18,978 nt of DNA, from NCBI GenBank assembly GCA_964545715.1, contig CAZJHX010000190.1:1-18978 (forward strand). The letters are read 5' to 3'. Shown piece by piece: positions 7,550-15,192 of this stretch. Under the pieces are notes generated by a model. That model worked only from the letters and a program-made list of their open reading frames with translations, did not search any database and was not told the origin of the DNA. The position numbers and the translations under genes are program-made. How positions within the stretch are numbered: position 1 is the first letter of the stretch; each line of letters starts with the position of its first letter. Origin of the DNA: CAZJHX01 sp964545715. GTDB lineage: Bacteria > Myxococcota_A > UBA9042 > GCA-2863065.

Positions 7550-8832
7550 CGCTTCTGGTGACGCTGGCGCTGGCCGGCTGCCCGGACGATCCGCTGCCCC
7601 CGCGTGTCCCGGACACTGCCGACAGCGTGCTCGCAGATACACCACCCGAGGCGCCGGACCTGCCGGAGGCGGACGTGGCCGCTGTCGACATCCCTGATCC
7701 GCCGGACTCTCCGCCGCCTGAGATCTCCGACGTACCGGACCATGGGCCCGACCTCAGCGTGCCGGATGTGCCGGTGGATCCGCCGCCGACGGCTGCTGAA
7801 GTCGCGCGGTACTTCGCGCCGATCTGGTATCAGGACACGGCGGACGGCGGCCAGGACGGACAGGGACCACGCGCCGACATCCCGACCGCGGTCGACTACG
7901 ACGGCGACCTGATTCACAACAACAACTGGGACAACCTGCCCAAGACCGCGATCCACGCACAGCTTTACTGGGGCCTGGTCGCCACCGACACGCACTATTT
8001 TTTGACCTACGCGCACTATCACCCTCGCGATTGGGAGCAGCTGTGCACGGGGCTGTTCACCGAGTGCCATGAGGGGGACATGGAGGAGATCCAGCTCGTG
8101 GTCCGCCGCGGCGAGGACGGCTATGGCGAGCTTCGGGTGCTGCGGGCTCATCATCACGGGCACACCACGACCTACGCGATGGACGCCGCGATCGAGGCCA
8201 AGGCGGTGGAGGTGGACGGCGCCTTCGATTTGGAGAGCGCGGGCGGGGAGATCTCCGAGGTGCAGACCGCCGATCACCACCACGTGCGGATCTTTGCCGA
8301 GGCCAAGGGCCACGGACTGGCGCCATGCAAGGCCTCAGAGCAGACGCTCAAGCCGTTCGGCATCGCCAACCTCAGCTGCCCGGACGGTCAGGGCAAGTCC
8401 TTTCCGGGCGATGACGGCCTGCGCCTCGTGCCCGCGGAGGGCGAGTTTGTGAACTTCAAGAAGGGCATGGAGCTGTCGGGCGAGCCGCTGGGGTACGAGC
8501 TGGTGCCCATCGCGGAGACGATGTGGCAGTGGCGAGACCAGATCGGCAAGGGCGCGCTGTTCAAGGCGGGGACCGAGTTCGTGTATGGCGGCGCGCGCGG
8601 AGAGCCGTTCGTGACCGACACAGCGATCGGCGGCAAGTTCGACCCGGACCAGTTTCCCAACGACAGCTCCAGCGGTCGCGCGCCCTGGAACCTCTCGATG
8701 GAGGGGTCGAATCAGGGAGACGCCTTCCTCGACCCGGCGTTTGCTTTTGACCAGGCGCTGACATGGCCGGAGCCGTGGTCGCTCGACTACACGGAGCACC
8801 CCTACCTGCCTGCGGCGGTCGACAACCCGTGA
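7537..8832 (+). CDS. Lipoprotein with Asp/Pro-rich stalk and a Vps62/NPP1-like domain
   Basis: 431 aa. The signal peptide is MRRLTLLVTLALAGC, with lipobox L12-A-G-C15. An Asp/Pro-rich stalk runs to about residue 83. The globular part contains YDGDLIHNNNWDN, HYHPRDWE (160-167), HEGDMEEIQLVV (178-189), HHH (205-207), HHH (247-249) and FAEAKGHG (His259). HEGDxE after an aromatic strand and a later VRIxxxxGHG resemble the HEGDWE and GSH elements of Vps62 (DUF946) proteins, and more distantly GHRHDWE of NPP1/NLP toxins. The assignment is by motif layout only. The many His and acidic residues suggest a metal site (inference). It overlaps the patatin gene by 13 bp and the membrane-protein gene by 4 bp (GTGA). 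Outer-membrane or periplasmic anchoring is likely. Confidence 0.8.
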   Translation: MRRLTLLVTLALAGCPDDPLPPRVPDTADSVLADTPPEAPDLPEADVAAVDIPDPPDSPPPEISDVPDHGPDLSVPDVPVDPPPTAAEVARYFAPIWYQDTADGGQDGQGPRADIPTAVDYDGDLIHNNNWDNLPKTAIHAQLYWGLVATDTHYFLTYAHYHPRDWEQLCTGLFTECHEGDMEEIQLVVRRGEDGYGELRVLRAHHHGHTTTYAMDAAIEAKAVEVDGAFDLESAGGEISEVQTADHHHVRIFAEAKGHGLAPCKASEQTLKPFGIANLSCPDGQGKSFPGDDGLRLVPAEGEFVNFKKGMELSGEPLGYELVPIAETMWQWRDQIGKGALFKAGTEFVYGGARGEPFVTDTAIGGKFDPDQFPNDSSSGRAPWNLSMEGSNQGDAFLDPAFAFDQALTWPEPWSLDYTEHPYLPAAVDNP

Positions 8833-9881
8833 GCACGTCGCGGCGGTGGATCCGCTCGGCCGCGTTTGATGGCGTGTTCTTTGTGGGGCCCGCGATCCTG
8901 GCGCTGCTGCTGGTGGCGCCGGCGCTCATCGGATGGCTGCCCGCCGACTACGACGCGCCGTTATGGGCGTGGATCGCGCTGGTGCTGATGGTCGACGTGG
9001 CGCACGTGTGGTCGTCCCTGTATCGCGTGTACCTGGATCGGGAGGAGCGGCGGCGACGGCCCTGGCTGTACGGGCTGACCCCGGTGATCGTATACGCCAC
9101 CGGGACGCTGCTGTATGCGGTGAATCCAGCCTGGTTTTGGACGGCGCTGGCGTACGTCGCCGTCCACCACTTCGTCAAGCAGCAGGTCGGCTTCGTGGCC
9201 TTGTACCGCGGGGTGATAGGCGAGCGCGATCCATGGGTGCGCCGTCTGGATCACGCCGCGGTCTATGTGGGCACCCTGGTCCCGGTGGCGTACTGGCACG
9301 TCAACCTGCCGCGGCACTTTCAATGGTTCATGGAGGGCGACTTTCTGGGGCCGTGGCCGCAGTGGTTCATGACCGTCCTGTGGCCGGTCTACGTGGTCGT
9401 CGGGCTGGCCTGGGTAGGGCTGCAGGTGCGGGTCAGCGCGCGCCGCGGGTACAGCAATCCGGGCAAGCTGCTGACCATGGCGGCCACGTGGACCATGTGG
9501 GGCGTCGGGATCGTCGCGATGAACTCGGACTATGTGTTCACGGCGACCAACGTGCTGCTTCATGGCGTGCCGTACATGGCGCTGGTGTGGATCACTGCGC
9601 GGCCGGCGCCGGCGGGTCCGCGTCCGAACCGGGCGTGGGTGTTCGTAGCGGTGCTGTTGGTGCTGGCGTTCATCGAGGAGGGCCTGTGGGACGCGACCGT
9701 CTGGGCGGAGCACGCGGAGGTCTTCGGCGACTGGTCGACGGCGGTGGCGGACGCGGCGTGGGCACCCCTGCTGTTCGTGCCACTGCTCACGGTTCCCCAG
9801 GCGACGCACTACATCCTGGACGGCTTCATCTGGCGCCAGGACGGGTCCAATCCGGGCCTGCGTGAGCGACTGCAGTTTTAG
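8829..9881 (+). CDS. Polytopic membrane protein of unknown function, about nine to ten TM segments
   Basis: 350 aa from GTG 8829, which overlaps the lipoprotein stop in GTGA; this coupling decides the start. Hydrophobic segments alternate with short loops throughout, starting with DGVFFVGPAILALLLVAPALIGWL and ending with LLFVPLLTVPQATHYILDGFIW. His residues lie within or at the ends of membrane segments: VAHVWS, AVHHFVKQQ, LLHGVPY and ATHYILDGFIWR. Intramembrane His sets of this sort occur in diiron or haem membrane oxidoreductases, including lipid desaturases, hydroxylases and Brp/Blh carotenoid oxygenases, but I see no diagnostic spacing for any of them. I do not assign a function. As the third gene of the patatin operon it probably acts on the same lipid or envelope pathway. 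Confidence 0.8.
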   Translation: MSTSRRWIRSAAFDGVFFVGPAILALLLVAPALIGWLPADYDAPLWAWIALVLMVDVAHVWSSLYRVYLDREERRRRPWLYGLTPVIVYATGTLLYAVNPAWFWTALAYVAVHHFVKQQVGFVALYRGVIGERDPWVRRLDHAAVYVGTLVPVAYWHVNLPRHFQWFMEGDFLGPWPQWFMTVLWPVYVVVGLAWVGLQVRVSARRGYSNPGKLLTMAATWTMWGVGIVAMNSDYVFTATNVLLHGVPYMALVWITARPAPAGPRPNRAWVFVAVLLVLAFIEEGLWDATVWAEHAEVFGDWSTAVADAAWAPLLFVPLLTVPQATHYILDGFIWRQDGSNPGLRERLQF

Positions 9882-9921
9882 ATTTGCGGGCCCATTGAAA
9901 TAGCTGTACAAACTTTCAGAT
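9882..9921 (+). promoter_or_regulatory. AT-rich 40-bp gap, possible helicase promoter
   Basis: This is one of the few AT-rich stretches in the window. TTGAAA (9895-9900) is followed after 17 bases by AGATAT (9918-9923), which would place the -10 over the ATG. Alternatively TACAAA (9907-9912) could be a -10 for a leaderless message. No Shine-Dalgarno precedes ATG 9922. This is only suggestive. Confidence 0.25.
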
Positions 9922-12900
9922 ATGGCAACCGACCCAGCCGTCCTCGAGCGCGACCAAATTACCGACGTCTTTCGCTATTGGCTGGCCATGATCCGTCGCG
10001 AGGAGGCGCTCAGTCTACGCATTCGTGCGGAGCCGCCGATCCCCGTGGACAACGCGCGGGCGGTGAACCTGATCGAGCCGGGGCGCGGCCGCACCTACTT
10101 CAAGTTGGTAGGGGAGACGGCGCTGAGCTTCATAACCCGCGACGCCCGCAAGCTGGAGCTGGAGCTCACGGGCGACCGCACCGGGTTCTTCGAGCATTGG
10201 CTGACTCAGACGTATCGGCAGCAGCGCTTTCGGAGAGGCAACGAGGACCATGAGCCGCCGCCGGTGGTCATCGGCTTTCCGGTGGTCTACGACGCGCGCC
10301 GCGGCGAGCTGAAGACCCTGCTGCGGTTCACGGCTGAACACGTGACGTGGCTGGACGCGGAGGGGGACGCGTGGGAGGCGCCGGAGCCGCGCGATCGTCG
10401 CAAAGGGCGCGTGCCGGCGGGCCCTGTGAAGCTGCGGCTGGAGGCGGAGTCTCCGGGCGGCGAGATGCCGTTCATGTTGGACGACATCGTGCTCAGCCGG
10501 ACGCTGGGTATCCCTGAAGAGGTCGTTGGCCGCTTCATCCACAAGCTGCAGGCGATGGACGACGTCACGCCCGAGCAGGTGATGCGCTGGGTCCTGGCGT
10601 TGCTTCACGGCGCCGACAAGGCGGCCGAGGGTGGGCTGCCCGAAGAGATCGCGGCTCAGGGTAACGACACCGACCTGCTGGTGCAGCTGGCCGACGCGGC
10701 GCGCGGGTGCCTGGTGGCGTCCGGCGTTCAGGTGTGGCCGATCGGGCTCGCCTATGACGGCGCGACCGGCTGGGCGACGCACTACCTGCGTCAGGACCTG
10801 GGCGACTTGATCAGCGGGGACGCGTCCTGGCGCACGATGACGCCGCTGGGCGAGTACATGAGCGGCAAGGTACGGCGTACGGCGCATCGTGGACACGTCG
10901 GTCGACGAGCGGATCGGATCCTGACGGCGGACCAGCGGCTGACGGCGCAGCGCTTTCTGGGCAGTCGGCTGACCGCAGCACAGGGACCGCCCGGCACGGG
11001 CAAGACAGAGCTGATCCTGGCCCTGTGCGCGCATACGGTCATCGAGCGCATGGCGGGGTGCACGACCGGCGAGAAGCCAAAGGTGTCGACGGCGCCGTTG
11101 TTTGGGGGGGGGGCGGCCCCCCACCCCCCGGGGGGCCACGGGGGGGGCCGGGTTTGGGCGGGNNNNNNNNNNAACAACCGCGCGGTGGACAACGTGCTGG
11201 ACGTGTTGTCGACGGATCTGGCGGACGATCGGCTGCCGATCGGCCTGCGCCTGGGCAGCCGCCCGGTGATGACCGAGGTGACCGTGCCGATGCTGCAGCG
11301 CACGGTTCGCTGGCTGGAGCGGTCCAACTCCAAGGCCGCGCGCGCGGTGTTTCACGAGGGGCAGGGACGTCTGGAGGCGGCGACCGCCGCGGTTCGCAAG
11401 GCTGAGGAGGACGTGCGCAAGGCCGAGGACAGCATCCGCGATGTGGAGGCGGGCGAGGCGCGCTGCACGTATCTGCGCGGCGAGATCGACACGGTCCGCG
11501 AGCGGCTGGACGAGCTGGGCGCTGCTGCCGAGGGCGCCGCGGAGCGCAAGGTGGCGCACGACCGCGCGCGGACGGCGTTCGACAAGCTTCGCACCACTCT
11601 GGTCAAGCAGATCACCAAGATCACCAAAGCCACGCAGGCCCAAAAACACTTCGTGGCTCGCAAGTCCTGGCGCTCCGTGGCCGGGACCAAGTTCGCGCTG
11701 CTGAACAAGCAGCTGGTCCCGCTGGGCCTGAGCCTCGCGCTTCCCGAGCCGCCCGAAGAGGATGATGCGGCCGTCGAGGCCGAGCTCACCGCCTGGCTGA
11801 CCGCATACGACGCGCTGACCGACGAGATCGACGAGCTGGAAAACAGCCTGGACGAGATCCGCGACGTGCTGAAGGCCATCCCGGACCTGGAAGAGCTGCT
11901 GGAGCAGCTGCCCGACGCGGAAGAAGAGCTGGCGCGCCGGCGCAAGGTGCGCGTCGACCCGGCCGATGCACGACAGGCGCTGACCGCGGTTGTAGCCGAG
12001 CATGAGGCCGGCTTGTTCGAGACGGCCCAGGCGGTACGTGAGGCCTGGGCGGCGCTCAATCGCGACCAGCTGCTGAAGTCCGTGCGGCGTGTTCAGGAGG
12101 CGCTGCAGAAGCAGCCGTCGCTGCGGTCGGCCGAGCGGCGCTTCGGCACCGAGTTCGACGATCTGCGCCGCCTCTTCCCGGTCATGGGGTGCACGCTGCT
12201 GTCGATGGGCAACGGCTTCCCCATGGCCGCCAACGTGATCGAGCGGGTGGTCATCGATGAGGCGGGCCAGTGCCATCCGGCCCACGCGGTGTCGGCGCTG
12301 TTTCGTGCGCGCCGCGCGCTGGTCATCGGGGACGTGCATCAGCTCGAGCCGGTGATCGAGATCGATGACGTCGAAGAGGCGCGGGTCCTCCGGCGCCTGG
12401 GTCGCAATCTGGACGAGACCCAGCTGGCGCCATATCGCGTGACTGCTACGGCAGAGGCGTCGGCTCAGCGGCTGGCCGAGCGGGCGACGCGTGACGTGCC
12501 GTGCCTGCGCGACCACTTTCGCTGCCAGGCCCCGATCATCGCGATCAGCGACAAGCTGTGCCATTACGACCTGACGGTGCGTACAGCGCCCAACAGCCTG
12601 GCGTCCCGGTCGGCGCTGCTGGCGACGGGACCGCTGATCGGGCTGGACGTGCGCGGCCAACAAGTCGCGATGCTCGGCAGCTGGGCGAACCCGGAGGAGG
12701 TCCGCCGGGTCACCGCGATGGTCGGCGAGCTGGTCCGCGAGGGCATTCAGCCGCATCGGATCGCTGTGCTGACGCCGTATCGAGGCCAGCTTCGCGCGCT
12801 GTACCAGGGCCTGCGCGCCGCCGGCATCCCACAGGAGGAGCCGGAGCGAGCGGAGCCGATCAGCGATCAGGCCCAGCTGTTCTCGATGTCCAAGCCCCGG

Positions 12901-13140
12901 GGCGTCGCGCTGGGCACCGTACACCGCTTTCAGGGCGGCGAGCGCGACGTTGTGATCCTGTCGACGGTCGTGAGCCGACCGCGCTCGCTCGCGTTTACCA
13001 ACAGCCGGCTGAATCTGGTGAACGTCGCCGTGTCGCGCGCGCGCCTGCACCTTGTCGTGGTGGGCAACCGAGAGCTGCTCGGACGGGGCGCGGTTACCTC
13101 AGTGCTGGTGAATGCGGTACCGGCAGAGGCTTGGCGATGA
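9922..13140 (+). CDS. UPF1/DNA2-type superfamily 1 helicase with coiled-coil insertion (interrupted by an N gap)
   Basis: About 1072 aa, with the gap length unknown. Helicase motifs are in order: Walker A GPPGTGKTE (355-363), motif Ia NNRAVDNVL just after the gap, Walker B VVIDEAGQ (Asp779), motif III GDVHQLEPV (803-811), motif IV LRDHFRCQAPI, TPYRGQ, motif V GTVHRFQGGERDVV (from 998) and motif VI NVAVSRAR (from 1034). This is the Upf1-like SF1 set, enzymes that unwind DNA or RNA 5' to 3' using ATP. Between Ia and II lie two long charged helical stretches, roughly residues 475-575 and 630-735, that look like antiparallel coiled coils. The 340-residue N-terminal region matches no family I recognise and probably carries substrate or partner recognition. 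It lies 40 bp after the membrane-protein gene and overlaps the convergent methyltransferase gene by 47 bp. Its cellular role is unknown; repair or RNA quality control are options. Confidence 0.88.
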   Translation: MATDPAVLERDQITDVFRYWLAMIRREEALSLRIRAEPPIPVDNARAVNLIEPGRGRTYFKLVGETALSFITRDARKLELELTGDRTGFFEHWLTQTYRQQRFRRGNEDHEPPPVVIGFPVVYDARRGELKTLLRFTAEHVTWLDAEGDAWEAPEPRDRRKGRVPAGPVKLRLEAESPGGEMPFMLDDIVLSRTLGIPEEVVGRFIHKLQAMDDVTPEQVMRWVLALLHGADKAAEGGLPEEIAAQGNDTDLLVQLADAARGCLVASGVQVWPIGLAYDGATGWATHYLRQDLGDLISGDASWRTMTPLGEYMSGKVRRTAHRGHVGRRADRILTADQRLTAQRFLGSRLTAAQGPPGTGKTELILALCAHTVIERMAGCTTGEKPKVSTAPLFGGGAAPHPPGGHGGGRVWAXXXXNNRAVDNVLDVLSTDLADDRLPIGLRLGSRPVMTEVTVPMLQRTVRWLERSNSKAARAVFHEGQGRLEAATAAVRKAEEDVRKAEDSIRDVEAGEARCTYLRGEIDTVRERLDELGAAAEGAAERKVAHDRARTAFDKLRTTLVKQITKITKATQAQKHFVARKSWRSVAGTKFALLNKQLVPLGLSLALPEPPEEDDAAVEAELTAWLTAYDALTDEIDELENSLDEIRDVLKAIPDLEELLEQLPDAEEELARRRKVRVDPADARQALTAVVAEHEAGLFETAQAVREAWAALNRDQLLKSVRRVQEALQKQPSLRSAERRFGTEFDDLRRLFPVMGCTLLSMGNGFPMAANVIERVVIDEAGQCHPAHAVSALFRARRALVIGDVHQLEPVIEIDDVEEARVLRRLGRNLDETQLAPYRVTATAEASAQRLAERATRDVPCLRDHFRCQAPIIAISDKLCHYDLTVRTAPNSLASRSALLATGPLIGLDVRGQQVAMLGSWANPEEVRRVTAMVGELVREGIQPHRIAVLTPYRGQLRALYQGLRAAGIPQEEPERAEPISDQAQLFSMSKPRGVALGTVHRFQGGERDVVILSTVVSRPRSLAFTNSRLNLVNVAVSRARLHLVVVGNRELLGRGAVTSVLVNAVPAEAWR
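11101..11172. other. Assembly gap (11163-11172) with corrupted G/C-run flank inside the helicase
   Basis: From about 11101 to the gap the sequence becomes runs of G and C, encoding a Gly/Pro stretch where SF1 helicases have the strand leading into motif Ia. Normal sequence resumes at once with NNRAVDNVL. The G/C run is very likely erroneous, and the missing true segment is probably short. Confidence 0.7.
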
Positions 13141-13885
13141 CGTACATGTCCTTGCTCTCGGCGTCGTACGGCCGTCGGTCAGCGGCGCCGTAGACCGCGT
13201 CGATAGCAAATCCCGCGCGCGCGAGCAGGTGCTCCAGCTCCCAGCGAAAGAAGTACCGCAGCTTGACCGAGGAAACGCCCAGGTCCGTGACGCCGCCGGC
13301 CCCTTGCCGCTGGAACCGCACGTGAATGTCAAAGGTCTGACCGGCGCCGTCGTGCACCATGCCGGCGTGCCGAACGAGGTCGCCGTCGTCGCCGGGCACC
13401 CGCATGTCCTCGTGCGGCTCGATTCGGTCGATCGCCAGCCGCTCCGCCCCGGGCACAGAGACGTCGAAAGCGAAGACGCCGTCGGGCGCCAGGTGCCGAT
13501 GCACGCCGCCAAGACACGCCAGCTGATCGGCCACCGTGACCATGTGCATGAAGGGCCGAAACGCGCTGTAGATCAGCCTGAAGGGCCCACCGTCCACCGA
13601 GAACTGCTGCATGGGGGCCTGCACAACACGCACGTTGTCGGGCACGTCCTTGCCATCGAGCTGCGCCAGCATGTCGGGTGACAGGTCCACCCCGACGCAC
13701 GGCGCGCCCGTCTCGGCCACCGCCAGCAAGACGCGCCCGGTGCCGCAGCCCAGCTCCAGCACAGGACCACCGCACTGCCGCGCCAGGTCTACATAGAAGT
13801 CGATGTCGCCCGACGGTCGCCGCGCATGTCCAGCCAGCTGATCGTAGACCCCGGCCAGCGCGGCGATGTCGTCTCGGTAAACCAC
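13094..13885 (-). CDS. Class I SAM-dependent methyltransferase
   Basis: 263 aa from GTG 13885 (MVYRDDIAALAGVYDQL). The frame stays open to 13993, but the upstream residues look non-coding and would run into the divergent gene. Motif I is VLELGCGTGR (residues 42-51), followed by CVGVDLSPDMLAQL with the acidic residue that binds the SAM ribose. Next come a PDNVRVVQAPMQQF motif and an FAFDV strand after HRHLAPDG. The YDxLA...FYxxLA start and the C-terminal RYFFRWELEHLLARAGF are typical of small-molecule methyltransferases of the UbiE/Methyltransf_25 kind. The substrate cannot be told. It is convergent with the helicase and their last 47 bp overlap, so each encodes the antisense of the other's tail. 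Confidence 0.9.
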   Translation of the reverse strand: MVYRDDIAALAGVYDQLAGHARRPSGDIDFYVDLARQCGGPVLELGCGTGRVLLAVAETGAPCVGVDLSPDMLAQLDGKDVPDNVRVVQAPMQQFSVDGGPFRLIYSAFRPFMHMVTVADQLACLGGVHRHLAPDGVFAFDVSVPGAERLAIDRIEPHEDMRVPGDDGDLVRHAGMVHDGAGQTFDIHVRFQRQGAGGVTDLGVSSVKLRYFFRWELEHLLARAGFAIDAVYGAADRRPYDAESKDMYVIAKPLPVPHSPALR

Positions 13886-13896
13886 GCCCCCACGGT

Positions 13897-13926
13897 ACCG
13901 GGAATTGTTGGACAGGCAACCCCGGT
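13897..13926. promoter_or_regulatory. Inverted repeat in the divergent methyltransferase / secreted-protein spacer
   Basis: The 52-bp divergent spacer contains ACCGGG (13897-13902) paired with CCCGGT (13921-13926), and inside them GTTG (13907-13910) paired with CAAC (13917-13920). A four-base AATT bulge sits on one side. This ten-pair interrupted dyad lies between two start codons, so it could be an operator or an mRNA hairpin for either gene. Confidence 0.35.
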
Positions 13927-13937
13927 TTACCCCAACG

Positions 13938-14672
13938 ATGAACGCACTGGCCGCCCTGCTTCTGTTCGCCCCGCCCATCCACGCAGATGTCACCGGAGAC
14001 GGGATCGCAGACCTCTTGACCGAGCACCGCGACGGCGGCAGCGGCTACTCCACCATCCAATACTGCGTGGCCGACGGCGCCACGGGCGCTACGGCCTGCT
14101 ACACCGAGCACCTCACCGCCTACTCTTTCTTCGCCGCCGAGGACCGCACAACCACGCACGCACCGGGCGCCGCCCTCACGGCCGCCCTGCCCCATCGTCC
14201 CTGCGCAGCCCCGAGCCGCGGCGCTACCAGCCAGGCTGCCATGTGGCTGCTGGCGGCCAAACCGTACTCGGCGCGCGCGCCCGTCCGATGGTCGCCCGGC
14301 GCACCCAGGGCGCAGGTCGCGGTCTGCCTCAAGGCCCGGCAGGCCGCCGCCCTCCGCTCCGCCTTTGCCTGGGACCCCTCGGGCACCGCAACCAGCACAC
14401 CCATGACCATCCGCTATCTGCCGGGCATCCAGCGCACGCACCTGCAGACCCCCCGATACAGCGTGCACACTCAGGGCGCGGCCATCGCCATCTACGACCG
14501 CGCCAATCACCGCCACGCCTGGCTGGCCAACTACGGAGACGGTGACGAGGAGGGCTTCAAGGTCGACCGCTGGCAACGCATCACCGGCGTCACCCTAACC
14601 CCCACGGGCTTCCAATTTGCGGTCCGCCGCGCGGGCGCCCCCAGCGAGGTCGTCCAAGTACCGGTTAACTGA
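13938..14672 (+). CDS. Secreted protein of unknown function with one FG-GAP-like Ca-binding loop
   Basis: 244 aa from ATG 13938. A short signal peptide, MNALAALLLFAPPIHA, precedes DVTGDGIADLL, which matches the Asp-rich DxTGDGxxDL loop of FG-GAP/VCBS-type repeats that bind calcium. Only one such loop is clear, at the mature N-terminus; a full propeller would need about seven, so this is not a complete integrin-like propeller. The body is rich in Ala, Thr and Arg with a few Cys, and ends with IAIYDRANHRHAWLANYGDGDEEG and a beta-rich tail. I do not recognise a family. It is divergent from the methyltransferase and its last 8 bp overlap the convergent peptide deformylase gene. Confidence 0.75.
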   Translation: MNALAALLLFAPPIHADVTGDGIADLLTEHRDGGSGYSTIQYCVADGATGATACYTEHLTAYSFFAAEDRTTTHAPGAALTAALPHRPCAAPSRGATSQAAMWLLAAKPYSARAPVRWSPGAPRAQVAVCLKARQAAALRSAFAWDPSGTATSTPMTIRYLPGIQRTHLQTPRYSVHTQGAAIAIYDRANHRHAWLANYGDGDEEGFKVDRWQRITGVTLTPTGFQFAVRRAGAPSEVVQVPVN

Positions 14673-15192
14673 CCGCTCGGGCTTGCAGATTCTGCCAGGT
14701 CGTCAGGGTCGAGATGTCGGCTCGGTCCGTGAAGAGCTTGCCGTCCAGATGGTCCAGCTCGTGCTGAAGCGCCACGGCCTGAAACCCACTGGCCTCAAAC
14801 GTGTTTTTGGCGCCGTGGCGGTCCAGATAGTCGACCCGGATGTGGGTGATGCGGGTGACCTCGGCTCTCAGCTCGGGGACCGATAGGCAGCCCTCGTAGC
14901 TGGTCGCCGTGTCCGTCGTGAGCGGGGTGACCACCGGGTTCACGAACACGGTGAGCGGGACGGGTTGGCGGTTGGGGTAGCGCGGGTTGCCGGCGCGGAC
15001 CTCTACGACGCAGATGCGCACCGGCTCGTAGACCTGGTTGGCGGCCAGGCCGGCGCCGTCGGCGTGTCTCATCGTGGCGATGAGATCGTCGATGAACTGC
15101 TGGCGCGCGGGCGTGGCCAGCTCCTCCAGGGTCACGGGGCGGGCGACCTCGCGGAGGACCGAATGACCAATGGTGGCGATTTCTAAGATCAT
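14665..15192 (-). CDS. def: Peptide deformylase
   Basis: 175 aa. All three deformylase motifs are intact: GAGLAANQ (46-53), EGCLSVP (100-106, metal ligand Cys102) and QHELDHLDG (143-151, metal ligands His144 and His148 with catalytic Glu145). The enzyme removes the formyl group from the N-terminal Met of nascent proteins at the ribosome. The length is normal. The start ATG overlaps the stop of the upstream DUF255 gene in ATGA, so the two are coupled. No methionyl-tRNA formyltransferase gene, the frequent neighbour of def, is nearby, so this may be a second copy in the genome (inference). Confidence 0.95.
   Translation of the reverse strand: MILEIATIGHSVLREVARPVTLEELATPARQQFIDDLIATMRHADGAGLAANQVYEPVRICVVEVRAGNPRYPNRQPVPLTVFVNPVVTPLTTDTATSYEGCLSVPELRAEVTRITHIRVDYLDRHGAKNTFEASGFQAVALQHELDHLDGKLFTDRADISTLTTWQNLQARAVS

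Noticed and set aside
10015..13050. About 1000-codon antisense frame opposite the helicase
   Set aside because: The plus strand carries all SF1 motifs. Long antisense frames are expected at this GC content, and its composition (Arg, Gln, His) is typical of a shadow.
9922..13885. Helicase plus methyltransferase as a defence island (DISARM or BREX-like)
   Set aside because: The methyltransferase looks like a small-molecule enzyme without DNA-methylase motifs and is convergent; no nuclease, PglX or phospholipase-D partner is present.
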